The notes under the pieces: generated by a model
Database searches by the model: none
Seen by the model: the letters and a program-made list of their open reading frames with translations, nothing else
What the model was told of the DNA's origin: nothing
Source: Stenocarpella maydis
Lineage: Eukaryota; Ascomycota; Sordariomycetes; Diaporthales; Diaporthaceae
Length of the DNA: 14,996 nucleotides
Direction: 5' to 3'
Assembly: GCA_002270565.1 (NCBI GenBank)
Contig: NQMI01000079.1
Span: 25,897 to 40,892 of the forward strand
Translations under genes and position numbers: made by a program
In this document: piece after piece, positions 1 through 8,590 of the stretch
How the letters are laid out: each line of letters begins with the position of its first letter
Position numbering within the stretch: the first letter of the stretch is position 1

Positions 1-264
1 GCAAGCAGTTACCCTAGACTTCGTGCAAGCAGTTACCCTAGACTTCGTGCAAGCAGTTACCCTAGACTTCGTGCAAGCAGTTACCCTAGACTTCGTGCAA
101 GCAGTTACCCTAGACTTCGTGCAAGCAGTTACCCTAGACTTCGTGCAAGCAGTTACCCTAGACTTCGTGCAAGCAGTTACCCTAGACTTCGTGCAAGCAG
201 TTACCCTAGACTTCGTGCAAGCAGTTACCCTAGACTTCGTGCAAGGAGTTACCCTAGACTTGCT
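1..264 (+). repeat. 24-bp minisatellite inside an LTR
   Basis: Ten perfect head-to-tail copies of a 24-bp unit (core AGTTACCCTAGACTT) fill 1-240, followed by an eleventh variant copy at 241-264 in which GCAAGCAG becomes GCAAGGAG and the unit ends TGCT. The array starts at the window edge, so the real copy number is larger. The unit is a multiple of three, so forward frames stay open and encode a repeated octapeptide (VTLDFVQA), but no ATG begins it and I do not regard it as coding. The same unit occurs three times in the inverted LTR copy at 9786-9859. Confidence 0.95.
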
Positions 265-593
265 AGTCAGGCGAATTTCGCTAAGTACGCCCAGTGCGTG
301 CGCGACGCAAGATGAGTTTGGTGGCCGTGAGTCGATTATTTTGGTCTGCATTTGCACCTTAATTTCGGACCTCTGCATTACCCTCATTTCTTATCCAAAC
401 AGTATGTAACTTAATTCATTAGATAGCTTGATTTCTGAAGTTTACATATAGTTAATTTGGGCATTGCTATGGCTATGGTTGGCTGGTTGCTTGGAACCAA
501 AGATAGTGTGTCGGAAGGGCGAATTTTCCGGCTTTTGCAAACTTGCACCAGAGCCTACCGCAGCGTGCCCGCGGGTGAGACGATGTCGGAGGG

Positions 594-619
594 TATATAA
601 GGAGGGCTTACAGAAGCCC
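594..619 (+). promoter_or_regulatory. LTR promoter: TATA box plus start-proximal hairpin
   Basis: TATATAA at 594-600 is followed four bases later by GGGCTTACAGAAGCCC (604-619), a perfect 6-bp stem with a 4-base loop. The arrangement is conserved in the other two LTR copies (8464-8489 and, inverted, 9432-9457). It lies about 140 bp before the LTR 3' end, as expected for a U3/R boundary. Promoter activity is inferred. Confidence 0.6.
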
Positions 620-737
620 AACTTAATTCAATACAAAGTTGTCCAGACCATTATCAATCGTCCCAATTCGCCTCAGAGCACCATACTGCGATCCTGTCGG
701 AAAACACACGCTGAATTGTATGCTATTCTATAGTACA

Positions 738-1059
738 TCTCTTAAGACCTATTTGCCCTTTTGATGGAGGTTCTTGGATTTCTTTTAGGTGATTCAGGCT
801 TTGTTAAGCTTGTTCTTGTAAATTATCTTTCTGCTAGCTGATATATTGCCCTTAGTCTTTGCCTTAATGAAGTTTATTTAATGAAAAGAAAGCTTGTTAG
901 TAAAAGGAGTAAGCATTAAAGGGATTATATGATAAGTGCTATTGTGCTTGGTATAGTTATAGTATCTAAAACTAGTATTTCCTACTATATTATAATATGC
1001 AATAGAATTAGAATGGCTAGATATAGCGCTATTGATATAATGATTGTAAGAGATTTTAT
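738..1059. other. A+T-rich stretch without an identifiable gene
   Basis: This is internal or flanking sequence after LTR copy 1. The minus strand continues, mostly open, from the coiled-coil-like relic at 1060 and above, with stops that are mainly TAA or TAG. The residues no longer look like a conserved protein. No RNA gene, terminal repeat or promoter is evident. Confidence 0.5.
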
Positions 1060-2205
1060 GCTTATTGCCCTAAGAAAGACAATTACTAAGCCTCTTCATC
1101 TTCTTTTTAATATGCTTTATAGTATGGGTAAACTTCTCAAGCTCTTTCTTCTCTACTGCTATTTAAGTGAGTTGGGCCTGGGCTTCCTCTAAAGCTAGAT
1201 GGGTTAACTATAAGTTTAAGAATATGGAAATAGAGATTGCTACTTACTTATAGAAGGCTTCTTGGAGTTGTTGGTTCTCTGATGCTTATGAGTACTGGAA
1301 GTAGTCTTAGAGTTATCTCTAGTAGTATGCCCTAAAGATCGCTTTTAAGGCGGGCTAGTAGCTCCTAGGTATATAGGAATCTGATTCTTGGATGATGGCA
1401 GACTATTTCTTGCTCTCTAATGCTTATTTATAGCGCGCCTATGCTTCCAATCCTTACGTTGATTATTATGATAAGCCTGGTCTTTAATGCCTAAGGGGTG
1501 ATCCTCTTCCTCTTTAGTATTATTAGAAATTCTATTATAAGGAGGACTAATGGGCTTATAGTTTTTAGAATTTATATTTTGAAGTACTTTAGCTATAGTC
1601 TTGGTTGATAAGGATGCTATATATTCGGATTAATGCGCTCTAGTAAAGGAAACCCCATAAGTGTTGGAAACCTATTTTATAGGTATGGAAATATTACTGC
1701 TTTTTATATTGATATTTTTAGACTTACTTCCTCTAGCGGTTACCTGATTCTAATAAGTTTGGTTTCCCTTAAAGATATTCTTTATTTGAGTAATTACGGG
1801 AATCTCTTTAAATAAAGCCTTAAAACTAGGAAGCTAAGGAGTGGGGTTCTTGGACTTGGATAAATGCTCTAGCAAGCTTAAAAGGAGGGTAGTATTAATA
1901 GCTGGACCTATGGATTGAGAAATAATTAAGGACTAAAGGTTAGATGGGCTAGGAGCACTAGTATGCTCTACATTCACGTTCTGAAGCTCGTTTAGATCCT
2001 CAGCATTATAAGGAGACTTATATATGGAGCCCTAAGGGCCCCTGATGGGATTGACTTGAATATTGGGATTGATATGCCTATGTGTAATGGAGATTAAGGA
2101 TATACGCTTGAAATCAGCCTTTTCGGATGAGGACTGGTGAGTGGATGCCTGGGTGCCTGAGATGGAGCGCAGGTTGTAACCCTAGGCAGGTTTTGGTTGG
2201 GGCAT
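1060..2205 (-). pseudogene. RIP-degraded unidentified transposon ORF
   Basis: I do not recognise this protein. Read on the minus strand from an ATG at 2205-2203 (MPQPKP...), one frame runs to about 1235 with only TAA and TAG stops, each explained by CAA or CAG to T. It contains GYNLRS near the start and is rich in Ser, Asn and Lys. From about 1600 down to 1060 a second minus-strand frame becomes more protein-like: it is Gln-rich and charged, with a probable coiled coil (for example LALEEAQAQL and VEKKELEKF). Either a frameshift joins the two frames or two ORFs overlap. A basic, Gln-rich coiled-coil protein would suit a retroelement gag or ORF1 product, but that is a guess. No catalytic motif is visible. 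Confidence 0.45.
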
Positions 2206-2580
2206 CTTAATGAGCTTAGAAAAGGTGTTCTAAAATGAAAAAGGTGGTATGTTGTAGGGTTAGAATTATGAAAAAAGTCTGAATTTAAGCTCTAACTAAT
2301 TATTTTTGGATGCGTTATGGAGATATAGAAGCTTAAAGGTGGGTTTCTAAGGTGTGTTGTGGGATAGAAATGCAGGAAGGGTGGCTAATAGGAGGACTGG
2401 GACTTTCTTGCAGGTGTAAATGCATGGGCTATCTGGCTACTGGTAAAATCGGGGCAGCTATATGCTTTAAATAAGCCTGCAGCTGGGGGGTGTGTTGAAT
2501 AGAATGCCGCCTCTAACCTTGAAACTAAGCGTGTCCTGTGCTTATAAAAGCTTCTTTCATTTGTTTTGTTCTTTCCTAGA
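2206..2580. other. 5' flank of the minus-strand relic and boundary with the TPR island
   Basis: No gene is seen. Composition shifts here from A+T-rich to normal. On the plus strand TATAAAA (2543-2549) and a pyrimidine-rich tract ending CTAG (about 2556-2579) precede the TPR frame. The tract could be a decayed 3' splice site or an element end. I cannot locate target-site duplications or terminal repeats at this junction. Confidence 0.35.
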
Positions 2581-4383
2581 AACTTAGACCTTAAGGCGAG
2601 TTTACTTCTACGAATTCAGTGTGCTTAGGACAAATAACCGTTCCACAAATTCATCACTGCCCTTAGACGAGATCTTGCCCTCGCATATGCATACTTGGGC
2701 CGCTACTCCGAAGCGGAGTCTATGCAAAACAAAGTCGATGAAGACATTGGAAAGGCTCGCTCATCGGCTGCCATTGACAGCGAGTTTATGACTCACTCGG
2801 TCAACTTTGTTCGCGCGACTTTGGATATGCTGTGGGGAGACATTTCTGAGGCCTTCCAAGTTTCAGAGTCATCGCGTCTCGGATTACAAGCGCAATTGGG
2901 AAAATATCACTTCCAGACGCTTGAATCTGCGAGCCTCGGTGTCCGCATACTGGCATTCTTGTCCGACTTTGACAAGGCTCATCCGCGCTGTGATGGGCTG
3001 ATTGGAGATATGACACGGGATTTGGGTCCCAACCACCCCCTGACGTTAGGAGCTGTAGACATTCTGGTATATATCCTGCGGTCCAAGTCTCGGTTTGCCG
3101 AAGCTCTGGAAACAGCCAGGACCCTGTGCAGTCGAGCGGAAACCCATCTTGGAAACGAGCACCCACAGACACTGCGTGCCGAAAGCCAACTTGCACCTAC
3201 CCACTTCGAGCTTGGCAATTATAAAACAGCACTGAAGACAATGGGGTCTGCCGCCCCGGTTGTTTATAGAGGCCCAAACTTCGACAAAACACGGCCCCAT
3301 GTTCTCGAGTATTATTACCTCAAGGCACGAGTACTGACCAAGGCCTAAAGCCCACAGCAGGCACTGCGGCTTGCCATGAGCACACTGGAGGAAAAAATGG
3401 TGCTATACCACCAGCCGGCAGCCAAACGTAAATCCCAGAGGACCGGACTTTTGTCCAGACCCCTGTCACCAACGTTTAAGGACAGTAAAAAACGCGATGA
3501 CACAGGTACCGCTGACTCGCTTTGGAAGGGCATAGAACAAAATCCAGACAACAGAGACTGGAACCCTGCACTTGTACCTACTCTTGAGTTGGTTGCACAG
3601 ATTCTAAGCCAGAAACCGGGCCATCCTGATTCTGGGAGAATGATGGAGGTTTTCGTAAACTACCGACGGGAGAAACTTGGCCAAGCCCACGTGGACACGT
3701 TGAGGTCAGAGCACCTTCTAGTCTTGACTGTCCGGACCGACGACTCCAGAGAGGACAATCTGGAGTACGCCAGCGACGCCTTATTTGCCGTGTGGGATCA
3801 GCTCAGAACAAAGTTTGGCCAATCCCACCCAATGACACTTTCGGTGGAGCGAGACATCGTTATCACTGACTGTATGCGCTCGGCGTGGGAGGAGGGCGTG
3901 CCTGCACGACGAATCAATGAGGATTTGCTCGGATGGGTGATTCTTCCTTTTCCCGATGTCCTGGATGAGAATGCTATGGGTCATAGCCTGACTCTATCGC
4001 AGTGGGAAGATTTGGAGTTTGTCTCTGAAAAGATATTGAAGTCTCCGGAGCCCCAATTAGGGAAGTGGCACCCCGGAACTTTGGAATAGCTTTTATAGCT
4101 TTTGCAGGTACGGTCAGTTCTCAAGTTCATGCTCATGAAAAGTCCTAGACCACGGATATACGCAGATGTGAAGACAATATGGACGGTCTCCGAGAAAGAC
4201 TGGATAGTCCGAATGTGGTCTAGGAGCGGCCCCACGAAGCAGCATGGATGAGAAGATTATCTTCGGGATTTCATTATGCCCTGGATAGCCAGGCAGAAGT
4301 GGTTCAGGCCCGGCTGCCTGAGAGCGAGGGAAGAAAGACGCCGAAATGCATGCGATGTAAGCATGCAGTGTGGTCCTTTGTGA
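2581..4383 (+). pseudogene. TPR-repeat protein pseudogene (kinesin-light-chain-like repeats)
   Basis: A single plus-strand frame of about 600 codons runs from 2581 to the TGA at 4381, broken by TAG 2626, TAA 2635, TAA 3346, TAG 4087, TAG 4096 and TGA 4249. All but the last are what CAA or CAG becomes by C-to-T change. The protein carries tetratricopeptide repeats of the LGxxHPxTL type: LGKYHFQTL, LGPNHPLTL and LGNEHPQTL are spaced exactly 42 residues apart, followed by LGQAHVDTL, FGQSHPMTL and LGKWHPGTL. The 42-residue period is that of kinesin-light-chain-like TPRs, which in fungi commonly form the C-terminal sensor of NB-ARC or NACHT proteins. No nucleotide-binding domain is present, so the N-terminus is missing or lay beyond the 2580 boundary. 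There is no credible ATG; the frame is entered mid-protein (ALAYAYLGRYSEAE at about 2677). A scaffold or innate-immunity role is inferred from family only. Confidence 0.8.
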
Positions 4384-5101
4384 CAGGAAGAACGAATGAT
4401 TTCTATATTTTCCCGTGCTATTCTCTCGATGGATAGGGGTTATATAACGATACTGGTTTTGTGTTTCTGTGTTTCTCTTGGCCCGGGGAGAACATACGGC
4501 TCTCATTTCAAGTTCCACCCAAAACAATACTCACTTCCAATTGCAGTCTAACAACCTTTAAATAAAATTGTGGATACAAAGTTCTCGTCTTGGAGTCTCA
4601 TAAGTACCTTTGGATACTCACGTTTAATACGGTGGGTGTAATGTTGCCTGATGATGATTGTGACTATCTCACAGATTTTGCTGCCTTAAATGAGAAAAAT
4701 TGATAGTTTGATGCATATGGACTCCGAGAGGCCGATTCCATATCCGGATATGTGATCACTCTAACAGCTCCAGTGGTTATTCAGACGCGTAATAAATACC
4801 CTCTAGCCATGTATTGTAGTCACTGATGCGACAATCCGCGCTGATGTATCTGATAAAGCAGTTGCAAGACAACTGTGATAATAAGTCTTGTTCATAATTA
4901 CAGTTTCCCGTATAGTGCCTTAATTAAGTATGGAAGATCAAAGCAATATCCATTGGTAAGACCACAGTTGTGCATGAAGGATCAGTCGTGTTGTCATTTC
5001 CTGAGCTTTGTTGCGTACCTGGGTTATTGTAAGAACAGAAGAAGGAGTCTGTGCTTGAGACCTAAGGAAATGCGATTATTGGCATCCATTATAGATGTTT
5101 A
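4384..5101. other. Intergenic stretch without a supported gene
   Basis: Composition is intermediate, between the A+T deserts and the gene fragments. Short open frames on both strands (for example 4875-5120 plus) lack recognisable motifs and look like chance. No RNA gene, terminal repeat or tandem array is seen. It may be ordinary flanking DNA downstream of both pseudogenes, which converge on it. Confidence 0.5.
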
Positions 5102-5768
5102 CCAAAGCTCCCCTACTTGAGAAAATACTGACTTGACCTGGGGTACTAGGGAGAACCGCTTATTGGCGAGGACCTGGATGATTGAGTTTGTTGACTATTA
5201 TGGTGAGCTGTAAAGTCTCAACGTTACCGCTCCTGTTAATATCAAACAGCTGGAAGAGGCCTATCTCCTCTCTAAGGTTAAACTTATTGGTCGATAGGGC
5301 CGGCGCGCTGGAGTTGAACCGGTTGATGGAGAAGGCGTTGCTCGAGAGCTAGTAATAGATATCGGTCCTCTCATTCTCACTAGCTAGGATCTGAAAGCCC
5401 ACACGGAGGCCATTCTCCCGGGCTGATACGGGGAAGGTGATGTTGGCCGATAGGACAAAGAAGCACGACGAGGGCGAACTGGCAAAGGGGACCTCGGACG
5501 ATAGGTCGTCGAAAACGACGTTGTCGACGTAGCCGACCGACAGCTCGCGCGGGAGGCACATGGCGCTCGTCCAGTTCTGCGCCGTGGCTGCGTATAACGT
5601 TAGGCCCCACGGGCTCTTATATCCCGCCGGGGCGGAGGACATAATACCGGACGCGCAGTTACCATTGCGCCTGAACTGGCCGCCCCACAACGAGACATTG
5701 CGCACGTTGGCGTCCCACTCGGTAGAACACTCGGCGCCGATAAGGTGGGACAGCTCGCCACAAGCCTA
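5102..5768 (-). pseudogene. GH32 (invertase/inulinase-like) C-terminal fragment
   Basis: On the minus strand the frame from 5768 to 5349 encodes a piece of a glycoside hydrolase family 32 protein, secreted or vacuolar enzymes that hydrolyse beta-fructofuranosides such as sucrose or inulin. Evidence includes LWGGQFRRNGN, then AQNWTSAMCLPRELSVG with the family-typical PREL, then the C-terminal beta-sandwich stretch GFQILASENE and YY. Past TAG 5351-5349 the same frame continues (SSNAFSINRFNSSAPA, LFDINRSGN, LTIIV). One extra base in the T run at 5187-5189 then shifts frame to ANKRFSLVPQ, matching the family's ANxRF ending. TAG at 5768-5766 also sits where Gln would fit. The N-terminal five-bladed propeller with all catalytic residues is absent: the fragment abuts GC-rich repeats at 5760. 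The fragment is dead; its original substrate cannot be told. Confidence 0.72.
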
Positions 5769-5855
5769 AAGGAAGCCCCTCCATACGCCCAAAGGAAGCC
5801 TCTTCACGCGCCCAGAGGGAGGACCTTTAAAGGGGCGCGTGGAGGGGCGTGGAGG
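5760..5855. repeat. GC-rich short tandem repeats bordering the GH32 fragment
   Basis: Two copies of a roughly 23-bp unit containing AAAGGAAGCC, with a following CTCC or CTCT context, lie at about 5767-5812. They are followed by GGGGCGCGTGGAGGGGCGTG at 5833-5852, a short internal duplication of GTGGAGGGGC. The block sits exactly where recognisable GH32 coding sequence stops, so it probably marks a rearrangement or insertion edge. Confidence 0.55.
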
Positions 5856-5912
5856 GGCAAAGAGGGTACTGGGTGCGCCCAAACAAAAAGCTGGGTACGT
5901 GAACCATGACCG

Positions 5913-5984
5913 CCAGATCTGGTATTAACTTTTTTTTGGGTCATGTGACCAGATCTGGTAACAACTTTTTTGGTGCCACACCTG
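5913..5984. repeat. 36-bp direct repeat led by a CCAGATCTGG palindrome
   Basis: CCAGATCTGGTA occurs at 5913 and again at 5949. Each copy is followed by AACTTTTTTT-type T runs and then GGGTC or GGTGC, giving two diverged copies of a 36-bp unit. CCAGATCTGG is a perfect 10-bp palindrome. Function is unknown; it could be a transposon subterminal repeat or a dimeric protein site. Confidence 0.6.
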
Positions 5985-6440
5985 GGGTGGGGGGAGGGGG
6001 CCACGACGCGCGACGCGCCTGGCCCCGCACGTCCTGGCTGGCCCGTGCGTACCGCTGCAAGCTCCTCAGCTTTGTGTTATGATCACACCAAACCTTTATG
6101 GGGTTCAGTAGGTAACCTGTAGGGTTTATGTTAGCAGAGCGGCGCAGAGGCGGCACGTAACTGAGTTGCAGTATACAAAGACAGTATTCACGAAGAGGGT
6201 ATGATCATAAGCTATAAGGCTATCCAGTTAGTAAGACTAAATACTTAGATTGATGACTAAAGAGTCTGTTCTATAAGAGCTATCTACTATAGTAATAACC
6301 ATATCCATATATATATATTCAAACTCTTCATTCATAATCAACAGAGTCAACAATAATTCTATCTATAGAGTATTAATCAATGGAATCAATGGCGATTCCA
6401 TCAATTAAGAAAGGTCCTCAACCCTAACCCTATTCTAGCG
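5985..6440. other. GC-rich to A+T-rich transition, possible LTR-like segment
   Basis: No gene is supported. TGTTATGATCA at 6075 resembles the start of an LTR and is similar to TGTTATGAACCC at 7837. TCATAATCAACA ending at 6343 could be the matching end, but the flanking five bases (CTTTG and GAGTC) do not match, so no insertion can be shown. From about 6170 onward the sequence turns A+T-rich. Confidence 0.25.
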
Positions 6441-6639
6441 CATCCCGTTATCTTGTGCCTACAAGGTTGCATCATAGCAGTTAGTCCTAGCTATTCTAGA
6501 TCCTGGGTTAGCATCATATTAGTTCGTAATACTATCTCCCTTCTTCTACTTTTATCCTTAAAAGTATTCCATAAGTTACCTTTGCTCGTTCATACTTGCT
6601 ATCACACCTTCCTAATTCATCATATCATTCAGAATCACA

Positions 6640-7330
6640 AAATCTCATCCGATAAAATTGTTTTCCATTGCTGAGCACAAAACCGCTATCTTGGCTACTA
6701 TTACTTTAAGGAGCAGCATCACTTCCATGCCTTATTCTAACTACAAAAAATATAATCTAATTAAGGACTGCAAGGTTGCCAACTCCAAGTCTACTCACTA
6801 TTGGACCTATATTTGTCTTAATCTATCAAACTATAATATCTGGGGTCTCACTCCTAACTAACTAAACAAGGTCACTTAGAAATATCGCCTATTAGAGGAA
6901 GAGTTGGAAGCTATCAAAGAAGAGGCTCAATAGTTAAACGTGAAGATTTTACGGCTTTACAAGCAGAAGCAGAAATAGTTTAAAAAGATAATACATACGG
7001 TTTATTAAGGCATCAATAATGTAGACGAGCTAGAGCGGGTGGAAAGGGAGGAGGCTGGGCTAAATAGAGGCGGATTACCGAGTAATCTACTAAAGTTACG
7101 CCTCACAATTCCATAGAGGAGGCTGGTAGAATGGTAGTATAGGAGGCATAGTTGCATTCTAAGGGTAAGGTAGGGGTTTTTAATTAGAGTATAATAGTAG
7201 ATAAGAATACTGATTGGTTAAAGCTACTAGATATTAATTTAGAGGGAAATATACTTATAAGTAGCTCTTGTAGTATTTAAAGTTCTAATTGGTTAAGTTT
7301 CTTAAGTTATTTAATAGGTCTAGTAGATTC
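6640..7330 (+). pseudogene. Relic of a transposon-associated Cys/coiled-coil protein
   Basis: The plus frame through 6658-7080 reads DCKVANSKSTHYWTYICL, then a charged helix (KYRLLEEELEAIKEEAQ, ILRLYKQKQ), then INNVDELERVEREEAG. Only TAA and TAG interrupt it, at Gln positions. After about 7085 the plausible frame shifts (SIEEAGRMVV, then DWLKLLDINLEGN, with CAG/CAA-type stops only). From memory this order, a small Cys cluster followed by a long helix with RLRKQ and DELE(x)VE motifs and a DW tail, recurs in hypothetical proteins next to fungal retrotransposons. The Tyr residues in HYWTYICL would be former Cys changed by TGT or TGC to TAT or TAC. That assignment is inference; no catalytic function is known to me. 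Confidence 0.5.
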
Positions 7331-7351
7331 TTATAGTCAATTAAGTAAGGT

Positions 7352-7836
7352 TATTCTATACCAGATCGGGTATATTTTCATAGTACATTAGATTTTTCTC
7401 TAGTTCCCATATATTCTCGCTTAAATTATAGCCTTTCCATTTAATAAGGTACTCTATTATTTATTAGTATTATCTTAAGTTCATAATTATTTCTACCTTA
7501 TACTCTTTATTATATTTATTAATAATCTTAATCTATATTTCAAGTTTTAAATTTTATAATGCTGGTTCTAATAATAAAATATAAAAAACTAAGTATTATC
7601 TTATTCCTTAAGGTAATAAAAGTCTATAGTTAATATCTAAGAGTTTCTCTAAAATTCTAAAGGGGCTGATTTTCTTATAGTTAAGTTTATCACTAGGCCG
7701 CTTAATTTTAATATTTCATTATATAAGGTAGACTTTATCTCCCTTCTTAAGAATTAATCCCTTAATTCTTTTCTAGTTTCTATATTTAATTATTTATTTC
7801 TATATAAAAAATAGTTTTTCCTAAATATCTTATTGG
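7352..7836 (-). pseudogene. Chromovirus (Ty3/gypsy) integrase C-terminus with chromodomain, RIP-degraded
   Basis: Read on the minus strand, this continues the integrase at 8758-9165. In order it shows a helical linker (LFFIQKQIIKYRNQKR), ILKKGDKVYL, IKIKRPSDKLNYKKISPFRIL (a GPY/F-type module near 7660) and NYRLLLP, and LLLEPAL. A chromodomain follows: VEIIMN, then YLIKWKGYNLSENIWELEKN, with WKGY at 7439-7428. In chromoviruses this domain steers integration by binding histone marks. Stops are almost all TAA or TAG at expected Gln codons; a TAA TGA pair follows KVYLI. The upstream end at 7836 is cut by the LTR insertion starting 7837. No intact protein can come from it. Confidence 0.85.
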
Positions 7837-8126
7837 TGTTATGAACCCGCCCCCATCGGCTGATGACTTCCGCAGAAGACAACCCCGCAGGCCATGGGCC
7901 AGCTCCCAAAACGTTCCCCCACCTGATCCAAGCAGTGAGCCACCCCGCTCGGGTTAGGGTCAGGAACCCACCAAGAATCGATGGGATCTGTGTCGACTCC
8001 ATCGAGCAACACCTAGTCGACAGACTCACCATCGATCCTATTGAGCCACTGAAGAGTCGGAACATATATACGGACATTGTCGTCACCAACAGTAGATAGC
8101 TTTCATAGAACAGACTCTTCAGTCGT

Positions 8127-8590
8127 TGTTAAACGGAAACAGTCGAATTCGACCAACTACGCCCAGTGCGTGCGTGACGGGAGATGACTTGTATGGCCGT
8201 GAGTTGATTTTTTAGGGTATATAACTACCCCGACTTTGAACCTCTGCATCAGACTTATTTCTTGCCCGAATTCTTTGTCAAGTGAACCAATCAGAAGGCT
8301 AGCTTCTAATATATATCTGTATGTATTTTTATAGGCGTATGGGTTAGGTTTGTTGGGTTATTCGGGGTTAAAGTAGGTTGGTTTTTGACTAGATTCTTCG
8401 TCATTTGCAAACTTGCACCAGAGCCACCCGCAGCGTGCTGCGGGGTGAGACGATGTCGGAGGGTATATGAGGAGGGCTTACGGAAGCCCACTCAAAATCA
8501 GTACCAGATAGCAACAAGCAATCNCAAGTTTTCCAACCAGTACTCTGCAGCCCCCTGAACCACTTCGATCCAGTATCGTACGTTCCAACA
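8127..8590 (+). mobile_element. Solo LTR B (464 bp) nested inside LTR A
   Basis: It starts TGTTAAACGG and ends TTCCAACA (termini TGTT...AACA) and is flanked by a perfect 5-bp duplication, GTCGT, at 8122-8126 and 8591-8595. It is related to LTR copies 1 and 2: it shares the block near 8158 (TACGCCCAGTGCGTGCGTGA), the sequence GCAAACTTGCACCAGAGCC, the TATA box and the hairpin, but it has none of the 24-bp minisatellite units. An ambiguous base (N) is present at 8524. Confidence 0.87.
8464..8489 (+). promoter_or_regulatory. LTR B TATA box and hairpin
   Basis: TATATGA at 8464-8470 is followed by GGGCTTACGGAAGCCC (8474-8489). The stem is the same as in copy 1 and the only change is in the loop (ACAG to ACGG). 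The TATA-like box is altered by one base. It lies 127 bp before the LTR end. Confidence 0.55.

Larger units (their letters stand above)
1..737 (+). mobile_element. LTR copy 1 of an LTR retrotransposon, 5' end outside the window
   Basis: From about 241 to 737 this sequence is repeated in inverted orientation at 9316-9809, at roughly 90 percent identity by eye. Both copies share the minisatellite, a GC-rich block beginning near 286, a TATA box and hairpin, and an end TATAGYACA, after which they diverge at once. The related nested LTR at 8127-8590 shares the block and the TATA/hairpin and starts TGTTAAACGG, so this copy probably starts with that motif upstream of the window. The 3' end is therefore placed at ACA (735-737). 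No primer binding site or gag follows in the same orientation, so I read it as a solo LTR or an LTR fragment. Confidence 0.75.

Noticed and set aside
1..240. Telomere or subtelomere repeat
   Set aside because: The unit contains CCCTAG rather than tandem CCCTAA, and it is embedded in an LTR also found internally at 9786-9859.
1..264. CRISPR array
   Set aside because: Units are directly contiguous with no variable spacers, and the genome is eukaryotic.
23..409. Open frame of 128 codons made mostly of a repeated octapeptide
   Set aside because: It starts at GTG, not ATG, and is open only because the minisatellite unit is a multiple of three; it lies in LTR U3.
464..733. 89-codon open frame, also present in the inverted copy at 9339-9632
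   Set aside because: It spans the LTR TATA box and hairpin. Conservation between copies is that of the LTR, not of a protein.
2801..3300. Several minus-strand open frames opposite the TPR frame
   Set aside because: They are shadows; the plus-strand frame carries the 42-residue repeat motifs.
4114..4527. 137-codon minus-strand open frame
   Set aside because: It has no motif and overlaps the 3' part of the TPR frame, which stays open apart from C-to-T type stops.
6075..6343. Complete LTR from TGTTATGATCA to TCAACA
   Set aside because: Flanks CTTTG and GAGTC differ and there is no second copy in the window.
7863..8099. Overlapping 78-codon plus and 99-codon minus frames
   Set aside because: Both lie in solo LTR A; the minus one runs from the LTR into the integrase relic in the wrong frame.
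8524..8524. Ambiguous base N in LTR B
   Set aside because: A sequencing or assembly ambiguity, not a biological feature.
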